From positions 1 through 64,000 of the forward strand of contig NZ_JABEPE010000018.1 in NCBI RefSeq assembly GCF_026788005.1: a DNA stretch of 64,000 nt. The letters are read 5' to 3'. Source of the DNA: Alteromonas sp. a30 (GTDB lineage: Bacteria; Pseudomonadota; Gammaproteobacteria; Enterobacterales; Alteromonadaceae). A model generated the notes under the pieces. It was given only the letters and a program-made list of their open reading frames with translations, ran no database searches and was not told the origin of the DNA. Positions 26,838 through 36,820 of this stretch are shown in pieces; within the stretch, counting starts at the first letter, position 1; each line of letters opens with the position of its first letter. A program made the translations under genes and the position numbers.

Positions 26838-27557
26838 TTAGGGTTTAGAGTGGAAAATGAAATGCAGTTCGCCATTTTCCACTTTAACTTCCTTCCCATA
26901 CTGAGCGAATAATTTCTCTTCCAGAATTTCCGGGTCCATGGCGCATTCTAAATCGCCAGATTCCGCCATTTCAGTAATAATCTTTTCTATTTCTGGCTTA
27001 TGAAAATCCACAATTCGTTGTTTGCTGCCAGTCAAATATATTGACAGGTAATCCGACATTTCTTGGTAGGTTCCTGCGCTCAGTAGGTTCAAAGTTGTTT
27101 TGAAGGTTGTACTTAGCAAACCCCGAAAAGGTGAGGGGGTGAGTTGTTCGATGATGCTGCGGGTGTCTTTCAATAGTGCATATTCATCTTTGACGAGGTG
27201 TACACCTAGTACCTGTGCGTGCTGCATTCTAACCACGCTCTCATCGGGTAAGTAATAAGGCTCGCCAGAAGCACTAATTACTAAATGTGCCCGATAAATG
27301 GGATTGCTAACGACCTTAATGTGCATCGCGCAAAATAAGCTTGCATCAATGCGATTTGCATCTTTCGGCATACTGAGTTCGGCAGATTCAACTATCAATT
27401 CACCTGAGCTACCCGGAACCGATAATGGAAAGGTTTCAGGTAAATTGTCGGCGAGCATTTCATTTAGCTCATTTGCGCTAAAAGCAACATATTTAATGCG
27501 TTTGGTTCGGATGAGCAGGGCAAGGAACCAATGCTTAGCTTTTTCTTTTAGCGACAT
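26838..27557 (-). CDS. Hypothetical protein, possible lipid-binding domain
   Basis: A 239-residue protein, not recognised with confidence. A hydrophobic N-terminal segment (AKHWFLALLIRTKRIKYVAF) is followed by alternating strands (GELIVESAELSMPKDANRIDASLFCAMHIKVV, YRAHLVISASGEPYY). This resembles the layout of DUF1439/YceB-type or other tubular lipid-binding proteins, but there is no lipobox. It converges with the WS/DGAT-like gene, 44 bp apart. Divergent from the HMG-CoA reductase gene. Confidence 0.7.
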   Translation of the reverse strand: MSLKEKAKHWFLALLIRTKRIKYVAFSANELNEMLADNLPETFPLSVPGSSGELIVESAELSMPKDANRIDASLFCAMHIKVVSNPIYRAHLVISASGEPYYLPDESVVRMQHAQVLGVHLVKDEYALLKDTRSIIEQLTPSPFRGLLSTTFKTTLNLLSAGTYQEMSDYLSIYLTGSKQRIVDFHKPEIEKIITEMAESGDLECAMDPEILEEKLFAQYGKEVKVENGELHFIFHSKP

Positions 27558-27776
27558 GAGTATTGAATATAGGTGCTAAGTAAAATGAGGTTAGCAGAAC
27601 TTTATCTTTATTCGTCATGGGGTTCAAATATTAGCGATGTTAGTGTTGTATTTATGCGTTAAATCAAGGAGTAGTAAATTTTTATACGGGATGAATAGCT
27701 AATACTCTGGACAGTGGTTAGTATGATCTATGTTAAATATTTGTTGCGTTGGCTTTATTAACTGGGAAGGGCTTTC

Positions 27777-29333
27777 ATGTTTGTACCAAGTATCCTATTG
27801 AAACAACTTTATACACGGGGCAGTTTGTCGAATAAAAAAGATGGCATCCACTTTAGTTTAAAAAACCGTCTTAAAGATTCCACTATCAAGAAAATTATCA
27901 GTGTTAGCATAAATGGGAAGTCAGTACCGTTAGAGCAGGTTTCAGTGCGTGTTGGTAGTGAAGATGAAATAAGTGTTTTGTCGCTGAATGAAGCACAAAA
28001 TACTCCCTTCGCGTTACGTGCTGTTATTGATATTCACATTAACGGACATCCAAACCTAACGCATGCAGAAAAGCAAGTTGTGGGCTTAAGCTTCGATGTT
28101 GCTCCTTTTGGTACATTGAAATTGGACGTTGAAGACGTAATTGCGTTCGATGCCGATGAAAAGCCTGTCGGCATTCCGCGAGATGATCATGATGATTATG
28201 GCGATGATATTATTAAACAGCGACAGCGTTACTTCTGCGAAGCTTCAGGCGCATCAATTGAGCATCTCGCCAAATATTCCATCAATCCACAAGACTTAAA
28301 AGGCAATATTGAAAACTTTATTGGTGTTGCTCAAGTTCCCATTGGGGTGGCTGGTCCTATGATTGTCAATGGCGAGCATGCAAGGGGAGAGTTTTTAGTG
28401 CCATTAGCGACCACGGAAGGAACCTTGGTGGCATCTTATAATCGAGGTATGAAGCTCATGAACATGAGTGGTGGTGTTAAGTCTACCGTGGTAGATGATG
28501 CCATGCAGCGCGCACCTGTGTTTGTATTTGAGGATGCCAGAGGGGCGAGGGATTTCGTCGCGTGGATAAAAGAGAATTTTAGTTTCATTAAAGAAGAAGC
28601 TGAGGCAACCTCATCTGTCGCGAAGCTGACTTATATTGACCACTTTTTGTCGAACAAGTTTGCGTTCTTACGTTTTAACTTCAAAACCGGGGATGCTGCT
28701 GGTCAGAATATGGTAGGGCGCGCAACGTTTGCTGCATGTGGCTGGATACTTGATCATTATAAAGACAACAAAGTAACGGATTTTTACTTAGAGTCTAATT
28801 TTGCGACCGATAAAAAAGCGTCGCAGATCAATATCATGCGAACTCGGGGTAAGCGTGTTACTGCGGAAATTACACTTAAGCGTGAAGATTTACTGCAAGT
28901 GATGCGGGTTGATCCAAAGCAAATTGATTATCACGGACGCGTTGCTTCGGTTGGTTCGTTTTTGTCGGGCGTGAATAATACTGGCCTGCATTCGCCAAAT
29001 GGTATTACTGCAATGTTTATTGCGACGGGGCAGGATGTCGCGAATGTATCGGAATCCTCAGCGGGTATTCTTTATTCTGAACTTACCGATGAAGGGGATT
29101 TATATCTCTCAATTACCATCCCGTCGTTGATTGTAGCGACTTACGGTGGGGGAACAGGCATAGGCACACAAAAGGAATGTTTAGAATTGATGGATTGTTA
29201 CGGTCGAGACAGAGTGTTGAAGTTTGCTGAAATTGTAGGGGCCGTTGTATTAGCCGGGGAAATATCCTTAGCGTCGGCTATTTCGTCTTCCGATTGGGTG
29301 TCATCCCATGAGCAATACGGGCGTAACCGTTAA
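27777..29333 (+). CDS. Hydroxymethylglutaryl-CoA reductase with extra N-terminal domain
   Basis: A 518-residue protein. Residues ~160-505 are HMG-CoA reductase of the class I type: ENFIGVAQVPIGVAGP (179-194), TTEG with the catalytic Glu214, GDAAGQNMV, GQDVANVSESSAG with the catalytic Asp, GGGTGIGTQ, and the C-terminal SSHEQYGRNR with the His general acid. It reduces HMG-CoA to mevalonate with NAD(P)H. The first ~120 residues form an extra beta-rich domain absent from small soluble bacterial enzymes. No other mevalonate-pathway gene is in the window. ATG 27777 has GGGAAGGG upstream. It may feed isoprenoids or act in catabolism; the sequence cannot decide. Confidence 0.9.
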   Translation: MFVPSILLKQLYTRGSLSNKKDGIHFSLKNRLKDSTIKKIISVSINGKSVPLEQVSVRVGSEDEISVLSLNEAQNTPFALRAVIDIHINGHPNLTHAEKQVVGLSFDVAPFGTLKLDVEDVIAFDADEKPVGIPRDDHDDYGDDIIKQRQRYFCEASGASIEHLAKYSINPQDLKGNIENFIGVAQVPIGVAGPMIVNGEHARGEFLVPLATTEGTLVASYNRGMKLMNMSGGVKSTVVDDAMQRAPVFVFEDARGARDFVAWIKENFSFIKEEAEATSSVAKLTYIDHFLSNKFAFLRFNFKTGDAAGQNMVGRATFAACGWILDHYKDNKVTDFYLESNFATDKKASQINIMRTRGKRVTAEITLKREDLLQVMRVDPKQIDYHGRVASVGSFLSGVNNTGLHSPNGITAMFIATGQDVANVSESSAGILYSELTDEGDLYLSITIPSLIVATYGGGTGIGTQKECLELMDCYGRDRVLKFAEIVGAVVLAGEISLASAISSSDWVSSHEQYGRNR

Positions 29334-29464
29334 ACACGATTCGTCGTTAGCCTCGGTATTTATAACGCCTTTATCACGCTGGTGTGAATATGATTTTTGG
29401 TTTCTACGGTCTGGGATAAAGACACAAAAAACTGAACACTCATAATGCACAAAGGAGGAAGGCG

Positions 29465-30274
29465 TTGCGATCCTATTTAGCTTGCATAGTTGGTTTAAGT
29501 GCGCTCGCGTTTAATGTGAGTGCCAGTCGTTACTGTGTGGAAGATTGGGCGTGTGCAGGTGTAACCGAAGTCGATAAACAGCACAAAGTTTGGTTGTCCA
29601 ATGAGCGCAGTTATCCTATTACCATGACGCTTTTAGTGACCACGCAAAATTTACAGGATGCAGTGGGTACAAAAGGCGATTTTGAAATTACCAAAGTGGT
29701 TCCCGGTAATCAAAAGATTCCGGTATTAAGCCTTCAACAGGCAGACCCCAACTCGCGCTGGCGTTATCATTACAGTTTTGATTGGAGCGTGGGCGATATG
29801 CATGCCGAGCATGATGACTCGTATCGTTATCTTGCGCCTTTTGAACAGGGCAAGCAGTTTAATGTTATTCAAGGGTACAACGGCGGTTTCACGCACCACG
29901 GTTCAGAACGTTACGCCCTAGACTTTGGAATGCCCGTAGGTACGCCGGTTCATGCTGCACGAGAAGGGGTGGTTGTTGATACCGCAGAGCATAATGATTT
30001 AGGGGGAGGTTCAGAAGAATATTCCCAATATGCTAATTACGTGATTATTTTGCATGATGACGGCACAACTGGAGAATATTTCCATCTTATGTATCAGGGA
30101 GTAGAGGTGGATATTGGTCAGTATGTGCAAGCAGGAGATTTATTAGGTTATTCGGGCAATACAGGGTTCTCGACCGTTCCTCACCTGCATTTTGCCGTGT
30201 ATCGCGCAAGACCGAAAGGTGATTTTCAATCCATTCCTATCCAATTCGCAGAAGGGCAAAAAGTAGACTCGTAA
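29465..30274 (+). CDS. M23-family (LytM) metallopeptidase, exported
   Basis: A 269-residue precursor with a signal peptide ending at SASR (about residue 20), an N-terminal beta region (25-125) and an M23 domain (about 135-255). Zn ligands fit HHGSERYALDFG (His and Asp) and HLHF, so it should be an active peptidoglycan endopeptidase or a scaffold of that fold in the periplasm. The start is TTG 29465, supported by AGGAGG 5 bp upstream and by the signal peptide beginning there. Ends 5 bp from the convergent spoVR-like gene, sharing a hairpin. Confidence 0.9.
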   Translation: MRSYLACIVGLSALAFNVSASRYCVEDWACAGVTEVDKQHKVWLSNERSYPITMTLLVTTQNLQDAVGTKGDFEITKVVPGNQKIPVLSLQQADPNSRWRYHYSFDWSVGDMHAEHDDSYRYLAPFEQGKQFNVIQGYNGGFTHHGSERYALDFGMPVGTPVHAAREGVVVDTAEHNDLGGGSEEYSQYANYVIILHDDGTTGEYFHLMYQGVEVDIGQYVQAGDLLGYSGNTGFSTVPHLHFAVYRARPKGDFQSIPIQFAEGQKVDS

Positions 30275-30297
30275 TGAGTCTACTCTTTATTTTGAGG
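30262..30297. terminator. Bidirectional terminator overlapping two stop codons
   Basis: Perfect 9-bp stem AGTAGACTC/GAGTCTACT with loop GTAAT. It is flanked by CTTTATTTT on the plus side and by T-rich sequence (from AAAAAG) on the minus side. It covers the last codons of both the M23 peptidase and the spoVR-like gene. Confidence 0.8.
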
Positions 30298-31842
30298 TGG
30301 ACAGGTATCCAATAAATAAGGTGCATCACCATTAGGTGGCGCAACTTCTAATTTGATTGGAAAGCCCCAGAGTCGATGTAAGTGTTTCAACACTTCAGAC
30401 TTACTGTCTGATAACGGAATATCATTTTGAGGGATATAACGCAGCGTTAACGACCGATCCCCTTTCACATCTACATTATAAACCTGAATGTTTGGCTCTA
30501 AGTTAGATAGGTTATATTGGCTAGATAACTTTTCTCTTATTGCGTAGTAACCCTGTTCATCATGAATGGCAGAGACCTTCAGGTATGAGAACTTATCGTC
30601 ATCCTCAATGGCGAATAAGCGAAAATCACGCATGAGTTTCGGAGATAGAAATTGGCTGATAAAGCTTTCATCTTTGAAATTTTTCATGGCAAAGTGCAAC
30701 GTTTCAAGCCAGTTGGAGCCCGCGATTTCTGGGAACCATTCTCTGTCTTCATCAGTTGGGCTTTCACAAATACGCTTAATGTCCATGAACATATTGAAGC
30801 CTAGCGCGTAGGGGTTGATGCCAGAGTAATACGGACTGTTATATTCTGGCTGCATCACCACACTTGTGTGACTGTGCAAAAATTCCATGATAAAGCGATC
30901 CGTTACTTTGCCTTCATCATACAAGTGATTCAGGATATGGTAGTGCCAGAAGGTGGCCCAACCTTCGTTCATTACCTGCGTTTGTTTTTGTGGATAAAAG
31001 TATTGTGAAACCTTTCTCACAATTCGCACAAGCTCTCGCTGCCAAGGCTCAAGCAGTGGCGCTTTCTTCTCGATAAAATATAGAATATTTTCTTGTGGTT
31101 CTTCGGGAAAGCAATGCACTTTAGGCTCGGCTTCGGAACGTGTATCTGGAATAGTGCGCCAAAGTTCATTCACTTGAGATTGCAGGTAACTTTCCCGTTC
31201 TTTTTGCCGCTCTTTTTCCTCTTGCATTGAAATTTTTTGCGGCCTTTTATAACGATCTACTCCGTAGTTCATTAAGGCATGGCAGGAATCCAACAGGTTT
31301 TCGACTTCAGAAATACCGTATTTCTGCTCGCATTGACTGATGTAGTTCTTAGCAAATACTAAGTAATCAATAATTGAGCTCGCATCAGTCCATGTTTTAA
31401 AGAGGTAATTATTTTTAAAAAAAGAATTGTGACCATAACATGCGTGGGCCATAACGAGCGCCTGCATAGTAATGGTGTTTTCTTCCATTAAATAAGCAAT
31501 ACAGGGGTCAGAGTTAATCACAATTTCATAAGCCAAACCCATCTGCCCTCGACGGTAGTTTTGCTCAGTCGAAATAAATTTCTTGCCAAAAGACCAGTGC
31601 GTGTAGTTGAGAGGCATGCCTACACTTGCATAGGCATCCATCATCTGTTCGGCGGTAATGACTTCAATTTGGTTAGGGTAAGTGTCAAGACCGTATAGTT
31701 TAGCAACACGGTCTATCTCATTTTCATAATCTTCCAGTAATTCGAATGTCCAGTCTGGGCCATCACTTAATGCCTTAACTGATTTTTTTTTAGTTGCCTT
31801 GGGAATGGCTTTGCTTGCTACTGCCTTAGTCGGTGTTGCCAC
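30280..31842 (-). CDS. ycgB: SpoVR-family protein (YcgB)
   Basis: A 520-residue SpoVR/YcgB protein. The blocks NEGWATFWHYHILNHLYDEG, HSHTSVVMQPEYNS and INPYALGFNMF are family hallmarks. Function is not defined; in E. coli ycgB is RpoS-controlled and genetically tied to yeaG and yeaH. Start is GTG 31842, overlapping the yeaH-like stop by one base (TAGTG), so translation is coupled. A Lys-rich N-terminal extension (~25 residues, AVASKAIPKATKKKSVK) precedes the conserved part. Last gene of prkA-yeaH-spoVR. Confidence 0.94.
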   Translation of the reverse strand: MATPTKAVASKAIPKATKKKSVKALSDGPDWTFELLEDYENEIDRVAKLYGLDTYPNQIEVITAEQMMDAYASVGMPLNYTHWSFGKKFISTEQNYRRGQMGLAYEIVINSDPCIAYLMEENTITMQALVMAHACYGHNSFFKNNYLFKTWTDASSIIDYLVFAKNYISQCEQKYGISEVENLLDSCHALMNYGVDRYKRPQKISMQEEKERQKERESYLQSQVNELWRTIPDTRSEAEPKVHCFPEEPQENILYFIEKKAPLLEPWQRELVRIVRKVSQYFYPQKQTQVMNEGWATFWHYHILNHLYDEGKVTDRFIMEFLHSHTSVVMQPEYNSPYYSGINPYALGFNMFMDIKRICESPTDEDREWFPEIAGSNWLETLHFAMKNFKDESFISQFLSPKLMRDFRLFAIEDDDKFSYLKVSAIHDEQGYYAIREKLSSQYNLSNLEPNIQVYNVDVKGDRSLTLRYIPQNDIPLSDSKSEVLKHLHRLWGFPIKLEVAPPNGDAPYLLDTCPPQNKE

Positions 31843-33125
31843 TAGCTCTCCCCCTTACTGGTTATGCCTTTCTTAAACAATTCACGGAACACAGGATAAA
31901 TATCCTCGACTCGGCGAATATGCTTCATGGCAAAATTAGTGTTGGCTTCGCCTAATTTTGTGTACTCTCGCCATAAGCTCTGATGCTGACGTTCAGTAAT
32001 CTCGATGTACGAGTAGTAGCGTACTTTTTTCAGCAATTTATTATGCAAAATATGGGTACACATAGGCGAATCATCTGCCCAGTTATCGCCATCAGACGCT
32101 TGCGCTGCGTAGATGTTCCATTCATCAGCCGGATACCTGTCTTCCACGATCTCATCCATAAGTTTGAGCGCGCTGGAGACAATAGTACCGCCAGTTTCTT
32201 GGGAGTAGAAAAACTCTTGTTCATCCACTTCTTTCGCTTGCGTGTGGTGACGAATGTAAACCACGTCTACGTTTTTGTAGCTGCGAGTTAAGAACAAATA
32301 CAGCAGAATATAAAAACGCTTGGCAATATCTTTTGTGGCTTGGTCCATTGAACCAGACACATCCATTAAGCAAAACATTACTGCTTTGCTGGTGGGCTGA
32401 GGACGTTTCTCATAATTTCTAAAACGCAGATCAAAAGTGTCGATAAATGGGACTTTGGCTATCTGACGTTTCAGTTCATCAATTTCTTTTTCAAGTTCCA
32501 GTATTTCTAATTGATGGTCGTGGGTATCCTGCTTTAATGCTTCTAGAGTTTCTTCTAGTTGCTTAAGTTTTTTCTTCTTGCCAGAGGTTAAGGCAATACG
32601 CCTAGCGACAGAGCCCTTCAAACTGCGCACAATGTCCAAATTGCTGGGGACGCCATCGGTTTGGTAGCCAGCCCGATAGGTTTTGTACTGCACTAATTTG
32701 TCGAACTGATTTTCTTGAAGATTAGGGAGCTCGAGATCTTCAAAGAGTAAATCTAGGTATTCATCTCTGGAAATTTGAAAAATAAAGTCATCTTGACCTT
32801 CGCCAGAATCGCTCGCTTGACCTTCACCAGCACCCTCTCCAGCGCCGCCAAGGGGGCGTTTAATTTTGTCACCTTGAGAAAATTGATCGTTCCCTGGGTG
32901 AACCATCTCACGCTTACCACCTTTGTCTGTGTGAAATACGGGCTCTGAAATATCGCGAGTAGGGATGCTAACTTCTTCGCCAGAAGTAACATCCGTAACG
33001 CTGCGGCCGCTGATGGAATCCGAAACGGCCTTTTTAATTTGTTGTTTATAGCGTCGGATAAAGCGCTGTCGGTTGACAGTGCTTTTACCCTTGCTATTTA
33101 ACCTTCGATCAATGAAGTGCGCCAT
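31842..33125 (-). CDS. yeaH: YeaH/YhbH-family (DUF444) protein
   Basis: A 427-residue DUF444 protein. The N-terminal basic stretch ([24 protein letters not shown]) is conserved. A Gly-rich disordered linker (about 90-112) follows, then a coiled coil ([35 protein letters not shown] region), then a von Willebrand A-like domain with the MIDAS motif DVSGSMD. It works with the PrkA kinase in stress responses in E. coli; the biochemical role is unclear. It lies 15 bp after prkA and overlaps spoVR by one base. Confidence 0.94.
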   Translation of the reverse strand: MAHFIDRRLNSKGKSTVNRQRFIRRYKQQIKKAVSDSISGRSVTDVTSGEEVSIPTRDISEPVFHTDKGGKREMVHPGNDQFSQGDKIKRPLGGAGEGAGEGQASDSGEGQDDFIFQISRDEYLDLLFEDLELPNLQENQFDKLVQYKTYRAGYQTDGVPSNLDIVRSLKGSVARRIALTSGKKKKLKQLEETLEALKQDTHDHQLEILELEKEIDELKRQIAKVPFIDTFDLRFRNYEKRPQPTSKAVMFCLMDVSGSMDQATKDIAKRFYILLYLFLTRSYKNVDVVYIRHHTQAKEVDEQEFFYSQETGGTIVSSALKLMDEIVEDRYPADEWNIYAAQASDGDNWADDSPMCTHILHNKLLKKVRYYSYIEITERQHQSLWREYTKLGEANTNFAMKHIRRVEDIYPVFRELFKKGITSKGES

Positions 33126-33140
33126 AAGCCACCTCTTTCG

Positions 33141-35063
33141 TTAAGACGATTTTCTAACTCTTAAGTACCACTCACATAACAAGCGAACTTGCTTTTGTGT
33201 GTAGCCTTTTTCCGTCATGCGTTTAACAAAATCGTCGTGTTTTTTCTGATCTTCGGCTGAGCCTTTGGTATTGAATGAAATGACTGGCAATAAGTCCTCC
33301 GTATTTGAGAACATTTTCTTCTCAATCACGGTGCGCAGTTTTTCGTAGCTAACCCAAGATGGATTCTTGCCTTCGTTATTTGCACGAGCACGAAGTACAA
33401 AGTTAACAATCTCATTTCTGAAGTCTTTCGGATTGCTAATACCGGCAGGCTTCTCGATTTTTTCTAACTCTGCATTGAGTGCTTCTCTGTCAAATAGTTG
33501 ACCGGTTTCAGGATCGCGATATTCCTGATCTTGAATCCAGAAGTCAGCATAGGTGACGTATCTGTCGAATAAGTTTTGTCCGTACTCAGAATAGGATTCC
33601 AAATAAGCGGTTTGTATTTCTTTACCGATAAATTCCACATATTTCGGAATCAGATACCCTTTTAGGTGCTCTTTGTACTTCTCTTCTGTTTCCGATGGGA
33701 ACTGTTCACGCTCAATTTGGCGTTCAATGACATAGAACAGGTGAACCGGATTAGCGGACACTTCTAGGTAATCGAAGTTGAATACTTTCGACAAAATCTT
33801 AAAGGCAAAACGCGTAGATAAACCGTCCATGCCCTCATCGACACCTGCGTAATCGCGGTATTCTTGGTAAGATTTTGCTTTTGGATCGGTATCTTTTAAC
33901 GATTCGCCATCATACACCCGCATTTTTGAGTAAATGCTTGAGTTTTCTGGATCTTGTAAGCGTGATAGAACACTAAATTGTGCCAAGGTTTCCAAAGTGC
34001 CAGGTGAACAAGGTGCTTCAAAAAGCTCACTGGATTCTAACAACTTCTCATAGATTTTGACTTCTTCAGAAACGCGTAAGCAGTAAGGAACTTTGACAAT
34101 ATAGACCCTATCCAAAAAGGCTTCGTTATTTTTGTTGTTTCTGAAAGCTTGCCACTCTGATTCATTTGAGTGAGCCAAAATTAGACCGTCGAACGGTAAA
34201 GCAGAAAAGCCTTCGGTTGGGTTGTAGTTACCTTCTTGAGTCGCGGTAAGTAATGGATGCAAGACTTTAATTGGCGCCTTGAACATCTCGACGAATTCCA
34301 TCAGACCTTGGTTAGCCTTACACAATGAACCTGAGTAGCTGTAAGCATCAGGATCGTTTTGTGCGAAATCTTCTAAACGGCGAATATCGACTTTACCCAC
34401 TAAGGTACTAATGTCTTGGTTGTTTTCATCGCCTGGTTCGGTTTTGGCAATACCAACCTGATCTAAAATCGATGGATAAACTTTTACGACTTTGAATTGA
34501 CTGATGTCACCGTTGAACTCATGTAGGCGCTTGCGTACCCAAGGTGACATGATGCACTTCATATAGCGCTTTGCGATGCCGTATTCTTTTTCAAGGATGT
34601 CGCCATCTTCATTTACGTCGAATAAGCACAGTGGTGAGTCGTTAACCGGGCTGCCTTTTAACACGTAAATTGGCACTTTTTGCATCAGTGCTTTTAATTT
34701 TTCGGCAAGCGATGATTTACCACCACCTACAGGTCCCAGCAAATACAGAATTTGTTTTTTCTCTTCCAGACCTTGTGCAGCATGTTTTAAGTAGGACACT
34801 ATCTGTTCGATAGATTCTTCCATGCCATAAAACTCACTGAACGCAGGATACTGAGAAATGACTCGGTTGGAGAAAATACGGCTTAACGTTGGATTTTGGG
34901 ATGTATCGACCAACTGAGGCTCTCCGATTGCCTCTAGTAAGCGCTCGGCGGCGTTGGCATAAACCATACGGTCTGCTTTGCACAGTTCTAAAAATTCCTG
35001 TATCGAATACTCTTCTTCCTTGTGAGCTTCATATCTTTGTTGATAATGCTCGAAAATACTCAT
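33141..35063 (-). CDS. yeaG: PrkA-family AAA+/serine protein kinase (YeaG)
   Basis: A 640-residue PrkA protein. Walker A is GPVGGGKSS (110-118). The AAA core with SALPFDGLILAHSNESEW and the C-terminal PrkA kinase-like domain (FDYLEVSANPVHLFYVIERQIEREQFP, RKSS end region) are present. In E. coli YeaG responds to nitrogen starvation and stationary phase. A strong GGAGGTCGTC ribosome site precedes ATG 35063. First gene of a tightly packed three-gene operon; its promoter should lie in 35064-35200. Confidence 0.95.
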   Translation of the reverse strand: MSIFEHYQQRYEAHKEEEYSIQEFLELCKADRMVYANAAERLLEAIGEPQLVDTSQNPTLSRIFSNRVISQYPAFSEFYGMEESIEQIVSYLKHAAQGLEEKKQILYLLGPVGGGKSSLAEKLKALMQKVPIYVLKGSPVNDSPLCLFDVNEDGDILEKEYGIAKRYMKCIMSPWVRKRLHEFNGDISQFKVVKVYPSILDQVGIAKTEPGDENNQDISTLVGKVDIRRLEDFAQNDPDAYSYSGSLCKANQGLMEFVEMFKAPIKVLHPLLTATQEGNYNPTEGFSALPFDGLILAHSNESEWQAFRNNKNNEAFLDRVYIVKVPYCLRVSEEVKIYEKLLESSELFEAPCSPGTLETLAQFSVLSRLQDPENSSIYSKMRVYDGESLKDTDPKAKSYQEYRDYAGVDEGMDGLSTRFAFKILSKVFNFDYLEVSANPVHLFYVIERQIEREQFPSETEEKYKEHLKGYLIPKYVEFIGKEIQTAYLESYSEYGQNLFDRYVTYADFWIQDQEYRDPETGQLFDREALNAELEKIEKPAGISNPKDFRNEIVNFVLRARANNEGKNPSWVSYEKLRTVIEKKMFSNTEDLLPVISFNTKGSAEDQKKHDDFVKRMTEKGYTQKQVRLLCEWYLRVRKSS

Positions 35064-35359
35064 GACGACCTCCAGCTATGGAAACGGGTTGGTGCGCAAT
35101 CTTATATAATGCTAGTGCGTCCGCTTTTCTTTAAGGGTAGTACCTTGTTCCACGGATTGCTTGACAAATTAGATTAATTTTTTGAAGAGCCAGCATAACA
35201 AAATATTTTAATTTCAATATTTTGCTGACCTAAGAGGGTGATTTCCTTCCTAGAGCAATGCTAGCTAAGCAAATTCTTTTACTTCCGGCAATGGTTACAA
35301 GCTAACCAACAAACTGCGTGTTGTCTATGCTTCTTTTACTGCGATCTTTAATAAATGTG

Positions 35360-35374
35360 CAGAGATAATCTCTG
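35360..35374. promoter_or_regulatory. Operator-like palindrome
   Basis: CAGAGAT-A-ATCTCTG is a perfect 7-bp inverted repeat around one central base, lying between the prkA operon (about 300 bp upstream of its start) and sodB. No regulator assigned. Confidence 0.3.
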
Positions 35375-35472
35375 TAGGGCTTGACTGACTTGGGGTACGG
35401 GAAGTTGTAACAGAGGGTGAAAAAATTTAACTGGTTGAAAATTAAACAGTTGTTGTGTTTCGATAAGTAAAC

Positions 35473-35499
35473 CAAGTTCCCCTAGTTAAGGGGAACTTG
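35473..35499 (-). terminator. Hairpin downstream of sodB
   Basis: Perfect 11-bp stem CAAGTTCCCCT/AGGGGAACTTG with loop AGTTA (plus-strand reading), 24 bp beyond the sodB stop. The minus-strand tail GGTTTACTT is only weakly T-rich, but the stem is strong. Confidence 0.65.
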
Positions 35500-35522
35500 A
35501 ACATCAATTATGACAGGAATGA

Positions 35523-36104
35523 TTAACCGAAGTTCTTCGCTGCGAAGTCCCAGTTAATAAGTGCCCAAAACGCTTCCAAGTATTTAGGACGAGCGTTTCT
35601 GTAGTCGATGTAGTAAGCATGCTCCCACAAATCAACCGTCATTAATGGGGTAACGCCTTCTTCAGTGATAGGTGTTGCAGCATTGCTAGTGTTAACAATG
35701 TCCAAGCTACCATCAGCTAATTTTACTAACCAAGTCCAGCTAGAACCAAAGTTGTTTACTGCTTTGTCGTCGAATGCTTTTTGGAATTCTGCAAAAGAAC
35801 CCCACTTTGCATTGATTGCGTCAGCCAGTGCACCAGTTGGCTCGCCGCCACCATTTGGGCTTAAGCTATTCCAGTAAAACGTGTGGTTCCAGATTTGCGC
35901 CGCGTTGTTAAATACGCCGCCTTCAGAATTTTTAACAATCTCTTCAAGAGATTGGTTAGCTTGATCAGTACCTTCAACTAAACCATTCAACTTGGCAACG
36001 TAAGTTGCGTGGTGCTTACCGTAGTGAAAGTCTAATGTTTCCGCAGAAATATGTGGCTCAAGTGCGTTTTTCTCGTACGGTAATGGTGGTAATTCAAAAG
36101 CCAT
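35523..36104 (-). CDS. sodB: Fe-superoxide dismutase SodB
   Basis: A 193-residue cytosolic superoxide dismutase. Metal ligands are His27, His74, Asp158 and His162 ([25 protein letters not shown]). Gln70 in NNAAQIWNH marks the Fe-type enzyme. ATG 36104 has TTGGAGAATCACC upstream, a good ribosome site. It is divergent from grxD, its neighbour in E. coli as well. Fur or RyhB control is usual for sodB, but I saw no clear Fur box upstream. Confidence 0.97.
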   Translation of the reverse strand: MAFELPPLPYEKNALEPHISAETLDFHYGKHHATYVAKLNGLVEGTDQANQSLEEIVKNSEGGVFNNAAQIWNHTFYWNSLSPNGGGEPTGALADAINAKWGSFAEFQKAFDDKAVNNFGSSWTWLVKLADGSLDIVNTSNAATPITEEGVTPLMTVDLWEHAYYIDYRNARPKYLEAFWALINWDFAAKNFG

Positions 36105-36425
36105 GGTGATTCTCCAAAGTTCAAATGGGATGCAATCCTAAGTGTGATTAAAGCGGACTAAACACTGTTGCTCTATATTAGAAACCTTGCTTAGCCATTG
36201 ATCGCAGTCAACAATATGGGCTCTTATTGGTTAAAAACAAGAGTCTATTTTGCAAATACTTATAAAAAAATGAACTAACCAGAACTTGAAATCGCGCAGA
36301 ATGTCTCAATCATATGATGTTCGTAGTCGTCACTTTTGGTAGAGACTAGAAGTTCCACTCTTGATGGTCAACTGTTAGCATTGAGGGTACGAACCAATTA
36401 TCAACGAGTAATAGGTAAACTTTTA
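36105..36425. other. sodB-grxD divergent intergenic region
   Basis: 321 bp carrying both promoters. An open frame runs in phase with grxD from 36336, but the Grx4 family starts at 36426. No RNA gene or clear operator recognised. Confidence 0.4.
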
Positions 36426-36773
36426 ATGGAAACCCTAGATAAAATTAAGCAGCAAATTACTGAAAACCCAATCTTGTTATATATGAAGGGCTCACCAAAG
36501 TTACCCAGTTGTGGCTTTTCTTCTCAGGCGGCTCAAGTCTTAATGTCTTGTGGTGAACCTTTTGCCTATGTCGATATTTTGCAGAATCCTGATATTCGTG
36601 CGGAGTTACCTAAATATGCAGATTGGCCCACATTTCCGCAATTGTGGATTGAAGGTGAGCTGATTGGAGGTTGTGACATTATTTTAGAAATGTTCCAACA
36701 AGGTGAATTGCAACCAATCATTCAAGAAGCTTCAGAAAAGGCGAAAGAGGGTAGCGAGCAAAACGCTAACTAA
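36426..36773 (+). CDS. grxD: Monothiol glutaredoxin Grx4
   Basis: A 115-residue CGFS-type glutaredoxin, the same length as E. coli GrxD. The active site is PSCGFS with Cys29, and the glutathione-binding WPTFPQLWIEGELIGGCDI is complete. Grx4 proteins hold a glutathione-coordinated [2Fe-2S] cluster with BolA partners and act in Fe-S delivery and iron sensing. ATG 36426 is chosen by family length; AGG is 10 bp upstream. Adjacent to sodB and near rnt as in E. coli. Confidence 0.95.
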   Translation: METLDKIKQQITENPILLYMKGSPKLPSCGFSSQAAQVLMSCGEPFAYVDILQNPDIRAELPKYADWPTFPQLWIEGELIGGCDIILEMFQQGELQPIIQEASEKAKEGSEQNAN

Positions 36774-36783
36774 TTGCTTCCTC

Positions 36784-36820
36784 AGGCTGTCGGCGCATAA
36801 GTCGGCAGCCTTATTTTACT
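36784..36820 (+). terminator. Terminator after grxD
   Basis: Stem AGGCTGTCGGC/GTCGGCAGCCT (two G-U pairs) with loop GCATAA, followed by TTATTTTACT, 10 bp after the stop. Confidence 0.75.

Larger units (their letters stand above)
35064..35522. other. Intergenic region between prkA and sodB
   Basis: 459 bp. It contains the prkA promoter region, a 15-bp operator-like palindrome (35360-35374) and the sodB terminator hairpin (35473-35499). No gene seen. Confidence 0.4.
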
